Source: Micromonospora sp. RP3T
GTDB lineage: Bacteria; Actinomycetota; Actinomycetes; Mycobacteriales; Micromonosporaceae
Length of the DNA: 64,000 nt
NCBI RefSeq assembly: GCF_003027925.1
Contig: NZ_PYPS01000006.1
Coordinates: 124,001-188,000, forward strand
Direction: 5' to 3'
Shown here: in pieces, positions 9,201 to 17,243 of the stretch
How the letters are laid out: each line of letters opens with the position of its first letter
Position numbering within the stretch: position 1 is the first letter of the stretch
Translations under genes and position numbers: made by a program
Notes under the pieces: model-generated
The model's database searches: none
Told to the model about the DNA's origin: nothing
The model's input: only the letters and a program-made list of their open reading frames with translations

Positions 9201-9953
9201 GTGGTCTGCCTCACCTTCTGCCCGCGCACCGGCCGCCTCCGGTACGCCAGCGCGGGTCATCCCTCGCCCCTGCTGATTCGCGGAGACGATGTGGCGTTCC
9301 TGCACGATCGGGCCCTCGGACCGCCGGTCGGGGCGATCCCCGGCACCACCTATCCGACCGCCGAGGGCGAACTCGCCCCCGGCGGCCGGCTGCTGCTCTA
9401 CACCGACGGCCTGATCGAGGACCGGGAGGAGGGCATCGACGCCGGGCTCCGCCAGCTACGGGTCGACGCCGCCGCCGGCGGCGAGCACGTCGCCGACCTG
9501 GTGGACGCCGTCGTGGAGCGCGTCGCCGGGCGGCCCCGGCACGACGACGTGGCGGTGTTGGCGCTGGAGGCGGCCGAGCGGAACCGTTTCGCGCTGCGGC
9601 TGCCGGCCGACCCGACCCGGCTCAGCGTGCTGCGCAAGCGCCTGGAGGACTTCCTCGTCGCCCACCGGGTCGGCGAGACCGACCTGTTCGACCTGACGGT
9701 GGCGATCTCGGAGGCCGCCGCGAACGCGATCGAGCACCCGGTCGACCCGGTCGACCCGTCCATCGAGGTCGACGTGACCATCGCCGGTCGCACGGTGACC
9801 GCTACCGTCCGGGACAGCGGCCGGTGGCGCGAGCCCAGCGGGTCGGGTTTCCGGGGTCGCGGGCTGGGGCTGATCCAGGCGCTCGGGGAGATGAGCGTGA
9901 CCCGGACCGGGGACGGCACCGAGCTGACGCTGCGACGCCGGCTGGCCGACTAG
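6294..9953 (+). CDS. Multidomain PAS-GAF-histidine kinase-receiver-GAF-PP2C-RsbW signalling protein
   Basis: 1219 residues from ATG 6294 behind GCGGGAGGC. Domains in order: PAS-like (~60-175); GAF-like (~185-330); HisKA with phospho-acceptor His357 in NVSHEFRTPL; HATPase (~460-570, SNAVKFT and DTGVGIA); receiver (~623-740, phospho-acceptor Asp672 in LTDVMMP); a GAF-like linker; SpoIIE/PP2C phosphatase (~865-1090, GGDWYDV, GDVVGKG, DDVAVLAL); and an RsbW-type HATPase at the end (ISEAAANAIEH, GRGLGLI). It would sense a signal, autophosphorylate, and control an anti-anti-sigma factor by opposing kinase and phosphatase domains. No membrane segment is seen. The STAS gene facing it is the obvious partner. 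Confidence 0.93.
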   Translation: MSSAQGGGDAGRPSPAAGDSSLPPLLTAAFAAGGEMGERLRGFDWSATPLGAPDGWPAALCHAVSTMLASRAQMVVFWGAEHLAFYNDAYRPTIGDKHPAVIGQSARLHWAETWDVLGPLLDGVRGTGVPYRGEDHPFVINRHGFLEDVYFDVSYDPIREADGTVNGIFCFVNETTGRVLGERRLRALAELGNELGDVPNTLELGRAVARVLDAHRDDVPFSALWLHDADGTPALAGCAGVDPTTVAGWPGRPVDEPLAEPRWIATADLPGPVPPDAADQALLLPLTATNEPAGALLLGVSRRLPFSDDYRDFVDLVAAQVSRAVGKLRAYEQERARAAELAALDRAKTNFFANVSHEFRTPLTLVLGPLEDMLADRELPDRYLDRLTVMHRNGLRLLKLVNTVLDFSRLESGRLAARYQPTDLSDYTSRLASTFRSTTERAGLRLVVDCPPLPAPVYVDRDMWEKIVLNLVSNAVKFTFEGDIVVRVRPGDGSAVLEVSDTGVGIAPQELPQVFERFHRVAGARSRTHEGTGIGLALVRELVEMHGGTVAARSVVERGTTFTVTVPFGYAHLPTDRVSALAPVPLTEPEQARLYVAETALWTDEVARPVGLPEPSGTPGGSGRVLVADDNPDLREHVSRLLSPAYEVVAVPDGVEALRLAVDSPFDLVLTDVMMPRLDGFGLVAALRANPVTRGVPIVLLSARAGAAEEVAGLSAGADDYLTKPFSSQELVARVRANVELGQLRGQIIRRLRALADAAVAINTARSTAEVVRVAAQHAIGLAEAGRVLVVATGVRHEEDTGGDLPTEPSAVLPLTGTTGEQLGELRVWRREDGGTEQAALTELARLVGVRLENAQLYEAEHRIATTLQHSLLPRTLPQLPGALVASRYLPGSADVEVGGDWYDVVGTPDDELVLVIGDVVGKGVRAAAAMGQLRNALRAYVLEGYDPGEALTRLDRLVHSTGSGSFATVVCLTFCPRTGRLRYASAGHPSPLLIRGDDVAFLHDRALGPPVGAIPGTTYPTAEGELAPGGRLLLYTDGLIEDREEGIDAGLRQLRVDAAAGGEHVADLVDAVVERVAGRPRHDDVAVLALEAAERNRFALRLPADPTRLSVLRKRLEDFLVAHRVGETDLFDLTVAISEAAANAIEHPVDPVDPSIEVDVTIAGRTVTATVRDSGRWREPSGSGFRGRGLGLIQALGEMSVTRTGDGTELTLRRRLAD

Positions 9954-9966
9954 ACCGGCCGTGCGC

Positions 9967-10311
9967 TCAGGCGTCGGCCAGCCACTCCTGCTCACCCAGA
10001 CCGGAGATCTCCAGCACGCGCCGGACCTGCCGCGACGGCAGCACGGTGAGCGCCGCCGGGAACCGCTGGGCGAGCCGGACCACCGCGTGGATGGCGGCCG
10101 AGTCGAAGAACGTGACCGCCCGCAGGTCGAGCAGGAGCCGTTTGGCGGGCTCGCGCAACGCGGTCTGGAACATGGTGTCGGCGGTCGCCATGTCGACCTC
10201 GCCGGTCACCAGGACGCGAAGGTGGTCGCCGTCACCCTCCGCCGTCACGGAGAAGACGGGCGGCGCACCCCCTTGATCCACGCAGCAACAATGGCACAGC
10301 GTTTGCGGCAC
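9967..10311 (-). CDS. STAS-domain anti-sigma factor antagonist (RsbV/SpoIIAA-like)
   Basis: 114 residues. I choose GTG 10311 because GGGAGGT lies 7 nt upstream on this strand; a later GTG (10281) has no such site. The STAS fold is recognisable from LRVLVTGEVDMATADT, LLLDLRAVTFFDSAAIHAVV (the Ser in FFDS is the expected phosphorylation site) and VRRVLEISGL. It should be dephosphorylated by a PP2C phosphatase and phosphorylated by an RsbW-like kinase, releasing or sequestering a sigma or anti-sigma partner. It converges on the 1219-residue protein that carries both activities, 13 nt away. The N-terminal CHCCC cluster is unusual for the family. Confidence 0.85.
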   Translation of the reverse strand: MPQTLCHCCCVDQGGAPPVFSVTAEGDGDHLRVLVTGEVDMATADTMFQTALREPAKRLLLDLRAVTFFDSAAIHAVVRLAQRFPAALTVLPSRQVRRVLEISGLGEQEWLADA

Positions 10312-10374
10312 GGCAACAACCTCCCGGCCAGGCCGTGGCGAGGTCGTCGTCGGGGGCGGCGATAGGCTGAGGAC

Positions 10375-11232
10375 ATGACCGTCCGTGCGCCGCTGACCCC
10401 CGGCACGCTCTCCCCGTGGCGAGCGGTCCCCGCCCACATCCCGCGACCGGAGTACGTGGGCAAGAAGCACCCGCAGGAGTGGCGCGGGTCGCACGTGCAG
10501 ACACCGGAGACCATCGAGAAGATGCGCGTGGCCGGCCGGCTCGCGGCCCGGGCCACCCAGCTCGCCGGCGAGCACTGCAAGCCCGGGGTGACCACCGACG
10601 AGATCGACCGGGTGGTGCACGAGTTCCTCTGCGACCACGGCGCCTACCCGTCGACGCTGGGCTACCGGGGCTTCCCCAAGTCCTGCTGCACCAGCCTCAA
10701 CGAGGTGATCTGCCACGGCATCCCCGACACGACGGTGCTCCAGGACGGCGACATCATCAACGTCGACGTCACGGCGTTCCTGAACGGCGTGCACGGCGAC
10801 ACCGACGCGACGTTCTGCGTGGGCGAGGTGAGCGAGGAGGCCCGGCTGCTGGTCGAGCGGACCCACACGGCCATGATGCGCGGCATCAAGGCGGTCGCGC
10901 CGGGTCGGCAGATCAACGTCGTCGGCCGGGTGATCGAGTCGTACGCCAAGCGGTTCGGCTACGGCGTGGTCCGCGACTTCACCGGTCACGGCATCGGCGA
11001 GGCCTTCCACAGCGGCCTCTACGTGCCGCACTACGACAGCCCGCGCCCCACCGACCTGATGGAACCCGGCATGACGTTCACCATCGAGCCGATGATCACC
11101 ATCGGCACCCACCAGTACGACGTCTGGGACGACGGCTGGACGGCCGTCACGAAGGACCGGAAGTGGACCGCGCAGTTCGAGCACACCATCGTCGTGACCG
11201 ACGACGGCTACGAGATCCTGACGCTGCCGTGA
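10375..11232 (+). CDS. map: Methionine aminopeptidase, type I
   Basis: 285 residues. It removes the initiator methionine from nascent proteins using a dinuclear metal centre. Metal ligands are visible in the order expected for the family: [20 protein letters not shown] (two Asp), [11 protein letters not shown] (His), FTIEPMI (Glu) and QFEHT (Glu). The N-terminal extension of about 40 residues ([16 protein letters not shown]) is the common actinobacterial form. A TAGGCT hexamer at 10363-10368 ends 6 nt before the ATG, so the mRNA may be leaderless. The next gene overlaps the stop codon by 4 nt and is probably co-transcribed. Confidence 0.95.
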   Translation: MTVRAPLTPGTLSPWRAVPAHIPRPEYVGKKHPQEWRGSHVQTPETIEKMRVAGRLAARATQLAGEHCKPGVTTDEIDRVVHEFLCDHGAYPSTLGYRGFPKSCCTSLNEVICHGIPDTTVLQDGDIINVDVTAFLNGVHGDTDATFCVGEVSEEARLLVERTHTAMMRGIKAVAPGRQINVVGRVIESYAKRFGYGVVRDFTGHGIGEAFHSGLYVPHYDSPRPTDLMEPGMTFTIEPMITIGTHQYDVWDDGWTAVTKDRKWTAQFEHTIVVTDDGYEILTLP

Positions 11233-11942
11233 CCGAGACCCCGGCGGCGCTGCGCGAGGCGCACCACGCGGACGTGTCCGGCGGCTGGCTGCGGCCGGCC
11301 GTCTTCGGCGCGATGGACGGGCTGGTCACGAACATCGCGTTGATCGCCGGCGTCGGCGGTGGCGGGGTGTCGCCGCGCAGCGTCGTGCTGACCGGCGCGG
11401 CCGGCCTGGTGGCCGGCGCCATCTCGATGGGCCTGGGCGAATACACAAGCGTCCGGTCCGCCAACGAACAGGTCGCCGCCGAGGTGGCCAAGGAACGGCG
11501 TGAGCTGGAGCGGCACCCGGAGGCGGAGGCGCGTGAGCTGGCCGACGCCTGGGTCGCCCGCGGCCTGCCCCGCGAGCTGGCCACCCAGGTCGCCGAGGCG
11601 GTCCGGCGCAACCCGGAGGAAGCGCTGCGCGTGCACGTCCGGGAGGAGTTGGGCGTCGACCCGGACGACCAGCCCAGCCCGTGGGCGGCGGCGATCTCGT
11701 CGTTCGTCTGCTTCTCGATCGGCGCCCTGGTGCCGCTGCTGTCGTACCTGCTCGGGTTCACCAGCCTCTGGCTGGCGCTCGCCGTCGGCGGGGTGGGGCT
11801 CTTCGTGGCCGGCGCGATCGTGGCCCGGTTCACCTACCGCTCGTGGTGGACCAGCGGCCTGCGGCAGTTGCTGCTCGGCGCGCTGGCGGCCGGCGCCACC
11901 TACCTGATCGGCACCCTGATCGGCGTCAGCGGCCTCGACTGA
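11229..11942 (+). CDS. VIT1/CCC1-family iron/manganese transporter
   Basis: 237 residues from GTG 11229, overlapping the map stop codon (GTGA). The first half has [17 protein letters not shown] and [16 protein letters not shown], the signature helices of VIT/CCC1 membrane transporters. A charged cytoplasmic segment with many Glu and Arg residues follows ([20 protein letters not shown]), which in this family forms the metal-binding domain, and then three C-terminal membrane helices. It probably exports or sequesters Fe2+ or Mn2+. Overlap with map suggests shared transcription rather than functional linkage. Confidence 0.88.
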   Translation: MTETPAALREAHHADVSGGWLRPAVFGAMDGLVTNIALIAGVGGGGVSPRSVVLTGAAGLVAGAISMGLGEYTSVRSANEQVAAEVAKERRELERHPEAEARELADAWVARGLPRELATQVAEAVRRNPEEALRVHVREELGVDPDDQPSPWAAAISSFVCFSIGALVPLLSYLLGFTSLWLALAVGGVGLFVAGAIVARFTYRSWWTSGLRQLLLGALAAGATYLIGTLIGVSGLD

Positions 11943-12044
11943 CACCCACCCCACCCCCCACCCCCCACCCCACCTCCGCGCGCTGATTCACGGAATGCGG
12001 GGCTATCGGGCGCGAAATGGCCACGCTTTCCGTGAAACAGCGCG
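11943..12044. repeat. C-rich tract followed by near-perfect 17-bp inverted repeat
   Basis: Right after the transporter stop codon a CACCC/CACCCC tract runs to about 11976; its complement has several G-runs. Then CGCGCTGATTCACGGAA (11979-11995) pairs with 12028-12044 with one mismatch. It lies between convergent genes, so it may end transcription in both directions. Confidence 0.8.
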
Positions 12045-12071
12045 GATCTTGGGGTGGGGGTGGAGGGACGG

Positions 12072-12539
12072 TCAGGGGGCGGGGACGAGACGGAAGACCT
12101 TGATCTCGCGGCCGCCGGCCCGCTCGACGTACGTGCGGTAGGCCGGCCACTCCTGGGCCAGCCGGTCGAACAGCCGGTCCCGGTCGGCGCCGGTGACCTG
12201 CTCGGCGCGCACCGGGACCCGGCGACCCTTGACGTCGACCTCGGCGGACGGCTGGGCCAGCAGGTTGAACGTCCACGACGGCTGGTGCTGCTGCCCCCAG
12301 TTGGAGCCGATCACCACGTAGGCGTCGCCGTCCGGCACGTAGAGCAGGGGGTTGCTGCGGGGCCGGCCGGAGCGGCGGCCGGTGGACGTCAGCACCAGCG
12401 TGGGCACCAACCCGAACGCGACCACCCGCCCCTTCGTCAGCCGGCCGACCAGCCGGTCGGCGGGGACGAGCACGCGCATCGTGGCGGCGAACCACCGCTG
12501 GTGACCGAGGTGGCGGGCGAGGGATCCCAGGGCGGACAC
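12072..12539 (-). CDS. F420-dependent nitroreductase (DDN) family oxidoreductase
   Basis: 155 residues from GTG 12539; an internal ATG at 12479 is an alternative start. The sequence has TSTGRRSGRPRSNPLLYV, GDAYVVIGSNWGQ and HQPSWTFNLLAQPSAEVDVK, the hallmark blocks of deazaflavin (F420)-dependent nitroreductase-family proteins. WPAYRTYVERAGGREIKVFRL closes the domain. F420 use fits an actinobacterium, but the physiological substrate is unknown. No strong ribosome-binding site is visible, so the start is the least certain part. Confidence 0.85.
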   Translation of the reverse strand: MSALGSLARHLGHQRWFAATMRVLVPADRLVGRLTKGRVVAFGLVPTLVLTSTGRRSGRPRSNPLLYVPDGDAYVVIGSNWGQQHQPSWTFNLLAQPSAEVDVKGRRVPVRAEQVTGADRDRLFDRLAQEWPAYRTYVERAGGREIKVFRLVPAP

Positions 12540-12604
12540 CCGCCAAGTGTGCCGCGCCCGCCGGCCGTCGTCACCCCCTGGGGACCCGACCGCCGGTGGG
12601 ACGG

Positions 12605-15283
12605 TCAGTCGAGGCGGCGTTCGACGGGCAGGCGCGAGCGGGTGAGCAGGGCCGCGCCGAGCATCGCCACCAGCGGCACCACCACCAGCACCGCCATCGT
12701 GAGGCCGGGCACGGTCAGCGGGTACGGCGGCTGCACCGGCCAGGACTGCGCGTACCGCTGGTTCAGCGAGGCCAGCACGACGGCGGCCGAGCCGAGCCCG
12801 GCCACGATGCCCAGCGCCGAGCCGAGCACCGCGATCACCCCGGCCTGGCAGAGCGACAGCACCCGGCGTACCCGCGGGTCGGCGCCGACCGCCGCGAGCG
12901 TGGACAGGTCCCGACGGCCCTCGGCGGCGGCCAGGCCGGTGGCGACCGCGGCGGCGCCCAGCGTGATCACCCCGGAGGCGGCGGCCAGCAGGAGCAGCAG
13001 GGGTCGCTGGTCGGTCGGCGGGTCGGCGGTCGACACCTGGAGCGACGCCGCGGCCTTTTCGGACAGCTCGTCGACCAGCCGCTCGCGCTGCCGGTCGGTG
13101 GGTGGGTCGGTGGTGTCCACCAGGTAGCCCATCGGCGCGGCCACCAGGCCGAGCGCCCGCGCGGCGGCGGGGGAGAGGACCAGCCGGTCCACCGGAAGGC
13201 CGCCGCGCAGCGGGTACCCGGGCAGCAGGCGGGCCGCCGACGGGGCGCCGGAGCTGTGGCTCACCTCCACCCGGACCCGGCCGTCCGCCACCTGCCGAGG
13301 GTCGGTGACCACCACGCCGCCTGCGGCGAGCGTCCGGCGCGCGGCGGCCACCTCGTCGGCCGGCGCGCCGGTGAGCGCGGCCAACACGTCGCCGTCGTCC
13401 ACGATGGCCGGCAGCGAGATGTCGTTCGGTTCCCGGAACGGCTGTCGGCAGCGGGGGTCGTCGCGGGCCGAGGCGGGAGCCATCTCGAACGGCTCGTACC
13501 GGCAGCGCTCCTCGGGCGGACGCACCGCCAGGGCGACGCAGTAGTCGTCCGGGGCGGCCGGACGGGCACACTCGGGAATGGCGAGTCCCGCCACGCCGGC
13601 GTCGGGCAGCACGGCCCGGACCCGTTCGGTGACCGCTGCGAGCGTCGGCGGGGGATTCCCCTCCCGGTCGGCGAACTGGACCAGCGCGTGCCCCGGCGGC
13701 AGGCCGGGTTGCCACGCCGCCCGCTGCCGGGCGTCGTCGCTGGCCACGTAGACACCGAGCGCGACGCTGCCGGCGACCGCCGCCATCACGGCCGAGATGG
13801 CCGGCGCGGCCGACGACCGGTTGCGGCTGGCGTCGCGCAACGCGAGCCGGGGGGTCAGCGGCAGCAGCCGGCCGGCCCGGGCCAGCAGCCCGACCAGCGT
13901 CGGGGTGCAGAAGACCAGCCCCAGCTCACCGAGGGTGACGCCGGCCAGCACCCCGGTCGGGGAGGTCTGGGAGGCGGCGAACGCGGCCAGCGCGGTGCCG
14001 ACGACGGTGAGCAGCGCGCCGAGCAGCAGCCAGCGCCGACGTGGCCGGGGCGCCTCACGCCGGCCGGCCAGGCCGGCCACCACGTCCTGCCGGGCCGCGG
14101 TCCAGGCCGGCGCGAGCGCCGCCAGCACACCGGCCAGCACCGCGACCGCGGCGATCGCGGCCAGCGCGCTGGGAAAGACGCGGTACGCGCCGAGGCGCTC
14201 GTGGATCAGGTACTGCTCGACCAGCGGCCGGCCGGCGAACGCGGTCCCGACGCCGAGCAGCAGCCCGAGGGCGGCCCCGCCGGCGCCGAGCACCACCCCG
14301 TCGGCGAGCACGATCCGGCGCAGGTGGGCGGCGTCCCCGCCGGCCACCGCGACCAACGCGAGATCCCGCCGCCGGCGGCGTACGCCGACCGCGAAGGCCG
14401 GCCCGACCAGCAGCACCACCTCCAGCAGACCCAGGCCACCGACCAGCACCGAGACGCCGGCCTCCTCGGCGTCCGGCAACGGCGCGCCGTTGTCGAACTC
14501 CTGCCGGCCGGGCAGCGGGGACCGGGTGGACACCTGGATGCCGCGGGCGTTCAGCCGGTCGGCCAGCGCCTCGTCCATCGCCCCGGGCAGGTCCACCAGC
14601 CAGCTCTCGTCGGTGGGCGGCCCGTCCGGAGCGACGCCGGAGAGCGTCACCACCTCGCCCAGGTTGTCCGGGAACTCGACCACCCCGACCACCCGGTACG
14701 GCGTGCCGTCGGTGGTGTGGACCGGCGCTCCGGTGCGGGTGTCCAGCCGGCGCTGCGCGGCCGGGCTGACCGCGATCTCGTCCGGGCGCACCGGTACCCG
14801 GCCCTCCCGCAGCGTGGCCAACGGACGGGCGAGCGGGTCGGTCAGATCGAGCGCGCGCGCCTCGAACGACACCGTCCGGCGGCCGAGCGGCGTCTCGAAC
14901 GGCATCCACCGCCGGACCCGGACGACTCGGCTGCCGACGGGCAGGAGTGCCCGCAGCTCGTCGGCGGTGACCGGGCGGGTCCGAGGCACCGGGTCGCCCT
15001 CGACCGGCCAGGAGGTGTCGCCCCACCTGTCCTGCATCACCGGGGTCAGGTTGTCCCAGCGCAGCTCGGCGTCGGCCGCGCCGAGCCGGCGGTCGAGCTG
15101 CTCCGACCGGGTCAGCTCGGACATGTCGTAGCTCACCGCGGCGAAGCTGAGCCCCAGCACCGGCAGCGCGATCATCACCAGCACCAGCAGGGTGCGGCGG
15201 CGGGAGCGGCGGGCCTCCCGGCGGGCGATCCGCAGCGCGGTGCGCCACGACCCCCGGGCCGCGGCGAGCCGGCCGCGGCTCAC
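12605..15283 (-). CDS. FtsX-like ABC transporter permease
   Basis: 892 residues; GTG 15283 overlaps the stop of the ATPase gene by 4 nt (GTGA). One N-terminal membrane helix (RTLLVLVMIALPVLGLSFAA) is followed by a large extracytoplasmic region. Then come two FtsX/MacB-type membrane units (LGLLEVVLLVGPAFAVGVRR, and a second near LLLLAAASGVITLGAAAVA) and basic cytoplasmic ends. Ten or so helices in a duplicated layout are typical of actinobacterial FtsX-like permeases. It pairs with the ATPase and PadR regulator upstream as one operon. Such systems extrude antibiotics, peptides or lipids, or sense cell-wall stress; the cargo here cannot be deduced. Confidence 0.9.
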   Translation of the reverse strand: MSRGRLAAARGSWRTALRIARREARRSRRRTLLVLVMIALPVLGLSFAAVSYDMSELTRSEQLDRRLGAADAELRWDNLTPVMQDRWGDTSWPVEGDPVPRTRPVTADELRALLPVGSRVVRVRRWMPFETPLGRRTVSFEARALDLTDPLARPLATLREGRVPVRPDEIAVSPAAQRRLDTRTGAPVHTTDGTPYRVVGVVEFPDNLGEVVTLSGVAPDGPPTDESWLVDLPGAMDEALADRLNARGIQVSTRSPLPGRQEFDNGAPLPDAEEAGVSVLVGGLGLLEVVLLVGPAFAVGVRRRRRDLALVAVAGGDAAHLRRIVLADGVVLGAGGAALGLLLGVGTAFAGRPLVEQYLIHERLGAYRVFPSALAAIAAVAVLAGVLAALAPAWTAARQDVVAGLAGRREAPRPRRRWLLLGALLTVVGTALAAFAASQTSPTGVLAGVTLGELGLVFCTPTLVGLLARAGRLLPLTPRLALRDASRNRSSAAPAISAVMAAVAGSVALGVYVASDDARQRAAWQPGLPPGHALVQFADREGNPPPTLAAVTERVRAVLPDAGVAGLAIPECARPAAPDDYCVALAVRPPEERCRYEPFEMAPASARDDPRCRQPFREPNDISLPAIVDDGDVLAALTGAPADEVAAARRTLAAGGVVVTDPRQVADGRVRVEVSHSSGAPSAARLLPGYPLRGGLPVDRLVLSPAAARALGLVAAPMGYLVDTTDPPTDRQRERLVDELSEKAAASLQVSTADPPTDQRPLLLLLAAASGVITLGAAAVATGLAAAEGRRDLSTLAAVGADPRVRRVLSLCQAGVIAVLGSALGIVAGLGSAAVVLASLNQRYAQSWPVQPPYPLTVPGLTMAVLVVVPLVAMLGAALLTRSRLPVERRLD

Positions 15284-16002
15284 CGTTCGCTGCCGCTGAG
15301 CAGGTGCTCGATGCCGACCAGCGGCGCGGTCGAGTCGACGAGCACCCCGTCGCGGAGGAAGACCACCCGGTCCGCCCAGCCGGCGTGCCGGGCCTCGTGG
15401 GTGACCAGGACCCCGGCCGCGCCGTCGTCCACCCGGCGGCGCAGCAGGTGCAGCACCGCCTCGCCGGCCTGCGAGTCCAGCGCGCCGGTCGGCTCGTCGG
15501 CGAGGACCAGCCGGCGTTCGCCGACCAGGGCCCGGGCGATCGCCACCCGCTGCTGCTGGCCGCCGGACATCTGGTCGGGGAAGCGGTCCGCCTGCCCCGC
15601 GACGTCGACCTCGCGCAGCGCGGCCAGGGCCAGCCGGCGGGCCGCCCGTACCCCGGTGCCGTCCAGCTCCAGGGGCAGCGCCACGTTCTCCACCGCGGTC
15701 AGGCTGCCCAGCAGGTTGAGGTCCTGGAAGACGTAACCGATCCGGCGGCGACGCAGGCGGGCCAGCTCGCGGGCCGGCAGGCCGCCGAGCGCCTCGCCCT
15801 CGACCAGCACCTCACCGCCGGTGGGCCGGTCCAGCCCTCCGGCCAACGCCAGCAGGGTGGACTTGCCGGACCCGGAGGGGCCCATCACCGCCACCAGCTC
15901 GCCGGCCGCCACGGTGAGGCTGACGCCGCGCAGCGCGTGCACGGCGGCCTCGCCCGCGCCGTGCGTCCGGTGCACGTCGCGTAGTTCGAGCACTCCGCTC
16001 AT
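15280..16002 (-). CDS. ABC transporter ATP-binding protein (LolD/MacB type)
   Basis: 240 residues. ATG 16002 is chosen because GGGAGGC lies 8 nt upstream; an in-frame GTG at 16029 overlaps the padR stop and would add 9 residues. All nucleotide-binding motifs are present: Walker A GPSGSGKST, Q-loop FQDLNLL, signature MSGGQQQRV, Walker B LVLADEPTGALD and the H-loop VTHEA. The LLGSLTAVENVALPLEL block is typical of the ATPases that drive FtsX-like permeases. It is the middle gene of a padR-ATPase-permease operon. Confidence 0.95.
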   Translation of the reverse strand: MSGVLELRDVHRTHGAGEAAVHALRGVSLTVAAGELVAVMGPSGSGKSTLLALAGGLDRPTGGEVLVEGEALGGLPARELARLRRRRIGYVFQDLNLLGSLTAVENVALPLELDGTGVRAARRLALAALREVDVAGQADRFPDQMSGGQQQRVAIARALVGERRLVLADEPTGALDSQAGEAVLHLLRRRVDDGAAGVLVTHEARHAGWADRVVFLRDGVLVDSTAPLVGIEHLLSGSER

Positions 16003-16025
16003 CGTCGCGGGCCTCCCGTGTCCCG

Positions 16026-16607
16026 TCACCGGCGGGCCTCGTCACCGGCCCGGTCCACCGCCTCGGGGTGGGCGACCGGCCGGCCCGCCGTCGGGCGGTG
16101 GCGGACCAGGCTGGTCTCGCAGTGGTCGAGCCACCGCACCTCGGCCTCGGCCTGGAAGATCATCGCGTCCAGCACCAGCCGCCAGGGCAGATCCTCCGGC
16201 TTGTCGCTGGTGTACTTCAACCGGGTGAACTCCTGCAACGCGCGCATGGTGGCGCTGCGCTGGGTCTGCACCACCGTCCGGACGTCCACCCCGGGTGTGG
16301 TCAGCGCCAGCGCCAGCTTGATCGACAGTTCGTCCCGGGGCCGGTCGGCCCGGCTGATCGGCGTGGCGAACCAGAGCGCCAGGTCCGCCCGCCCGGCGTC
16401 GGTGATCTCGTACGGCCGCTGCCCGCTCTCGTTCTCCGGCAGCGGGCGCACCAGGCCGTCGCGTTCCAGTCGGGCCAGTGTGGTGTAGACCTGCCCGATG
16501 TTGAGCGGCCACGTCGAGCCGGTCGACTCCTCGAACGCGGCACGCAACTGGTAGCCGTACATCTGGCCACGTTCGAGGAGGGCGAGCAGGCCGTGGCGGA
16601 TGGACAT
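16026..16607 (-). CDS. PadR-family transcriptional regulator
   Basis: 193 residues from ATG 16607; a longer frame to 16643 would run through the operator-like palindrome. The N-terminal winged helix reads IRHGLLALLERGQMYGYQL and NIGQVYTTLARLERDGLV, classic for PadR. A long C-terminal helical dimerisation part follows. PadR proteins usually repress their own operon, often one for a transporter, until a ligand binds. That fits here: the ATPase and permease follow directly, and a 15-bp palindrome sits 12 nt before the start codon. Confidence 0.92.
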   Translation of the reverse strand: MSIRHGLLALLERGQMYGYQLRAAFEESTGSTWPLNIGQVYTTLARLERDGLVRPLPENESGQRPYEITDAGRADLALWFATPISRADRPRDELSIKLALALTTPGVDVRTVVQTQRSATMRALQEFTRLKYTSDKPEDLPWRLVLDAMIFQAEAEVRWLDHCETSLVRHRPTAGRPVAHPEAVDRAGDEARR

Positions 16608-16614
16608 GGCCTGG

Positions 16615-16634
16615 AGTATGCATACCTGGTATGC
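16615..16634 (-). promoter_or_regulatory. PadR operator overlapping the promoter
   Basis: GCATACC-T-GGTATGC (16620-16634) is a perfect 7-bp inverted repeat. On the minus strand it abuts CATACT (16620-16615), a -10-like hexamer ending 7 nt before the padR ATG. A repressor bound here would block RNA polymerase. A second overlapping palindrome, GTATGCATAC, lies at 16616-16625. Confidence 0.7.
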
Positions 16635-16676
16635 GCGCCGCAACCGGAAGGCTCCGCCGGGTGACCACCGTCGCGC

Positions 16677-17243
16677 TCAGGCCGGCCGACCCGGGAACGG
16701 CACGGTGACCGGGCTCACCCCCGCCGTACGCCGCCAGCGGGTGGCCCGCAGCGCGCAGTCGGTGAGCGCGGCGAGCGCCGTGTTCCGGTCCGCGCCGGTG
16801 GTGTGCGGCAGCGCGGCCCGCCAGTGACCGGCGGTCCGTTCCTCGATCTCCACGGCCAGTTGGAGCGCGGTCGTCCGGTCGGTCACCGGATAGGGCAACG
16901 CATAGCCGGCCCGGTCCGCCGGCACCTGCCCGGCCCCCTCGGCGAGCTGGAGCAGCAGCGCGTCCCGGCGGGACCGGTGCGCCGCCTCGGCGGCACGGGC
17001 GGCCGAGCGGGCCGCGTCGGTGAGGTGCACGCCGATCACCCCGTACGCCCAGACCGCCGCGTACTCGGCGGCGAGCGCGTCGCCGAGTGCCCGGTTCGGG
17101 TCGTTGCCCGGCCCGTTGCTCGGGCCCACGCGGTGCCCGACGGGCACGGCCACCCGGCCCTCGGTGCGCTCGGTGCGTTCGCTCATGCGGTGCTGGCCGG
17201 GCATGTGCTCACGGCCCTCGCTGCGCTCGGTGCGTTCGCTCAT
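16677..17243 (-). CDS. Ferritin-like (DUF4439-type) protein with duplicated N-terminus
   Basis: 188 residues from ATG 17243, overlapping the upstream stop codon (ATGA). The conserved part, [18 protein letters not shown] through HRSRRDALL and later [16 protein letters not shown], forms the four-helix ferritin-like pattern annotated as DUF4439. The function is unknown. The N-terminus contains [12 protein letters not shown] and then again [12 protein letters not shown], encoded by a 33-bp direct repeat (17156-17188 and 17213-17245). The true start could therefore be Met at 17186. It is translationally coupled to the Tat lipoprotein upstream, which has a related helical composition. Confidence 0.75.
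   Translation of the reverse strand: MSERTERSEGREHMPGQHRMSERTERTEGRVAVPVGHRVGPSNGPGNDPNRALGDALAAEYAAVWAYGVIGVHLTDAARSAARAAEAAHRSRRDALLLQLAEGAGQVPADRAGYALPYPVTDRTTALQLAVEIEERTAGHWRAALPHTTGADRNTALAALTDCALRATRWRRTAGVSPVTVPFPGRPA

Noticed and set aside
7179..9305. 708-codon minus-strand open frame opposite the signalling protein.
   Set aside because: It mirrors the codon pattern of the plus-strand gene; the translation is rich in Gln/His/Arg/Gly with no domain.
12596..15736. 1046-codon plus-strand open frame opposite the ABC transporter genes.
   Set aside because: Antisense to a permease and ATPase with perfect motifs; translation is low-complexity.
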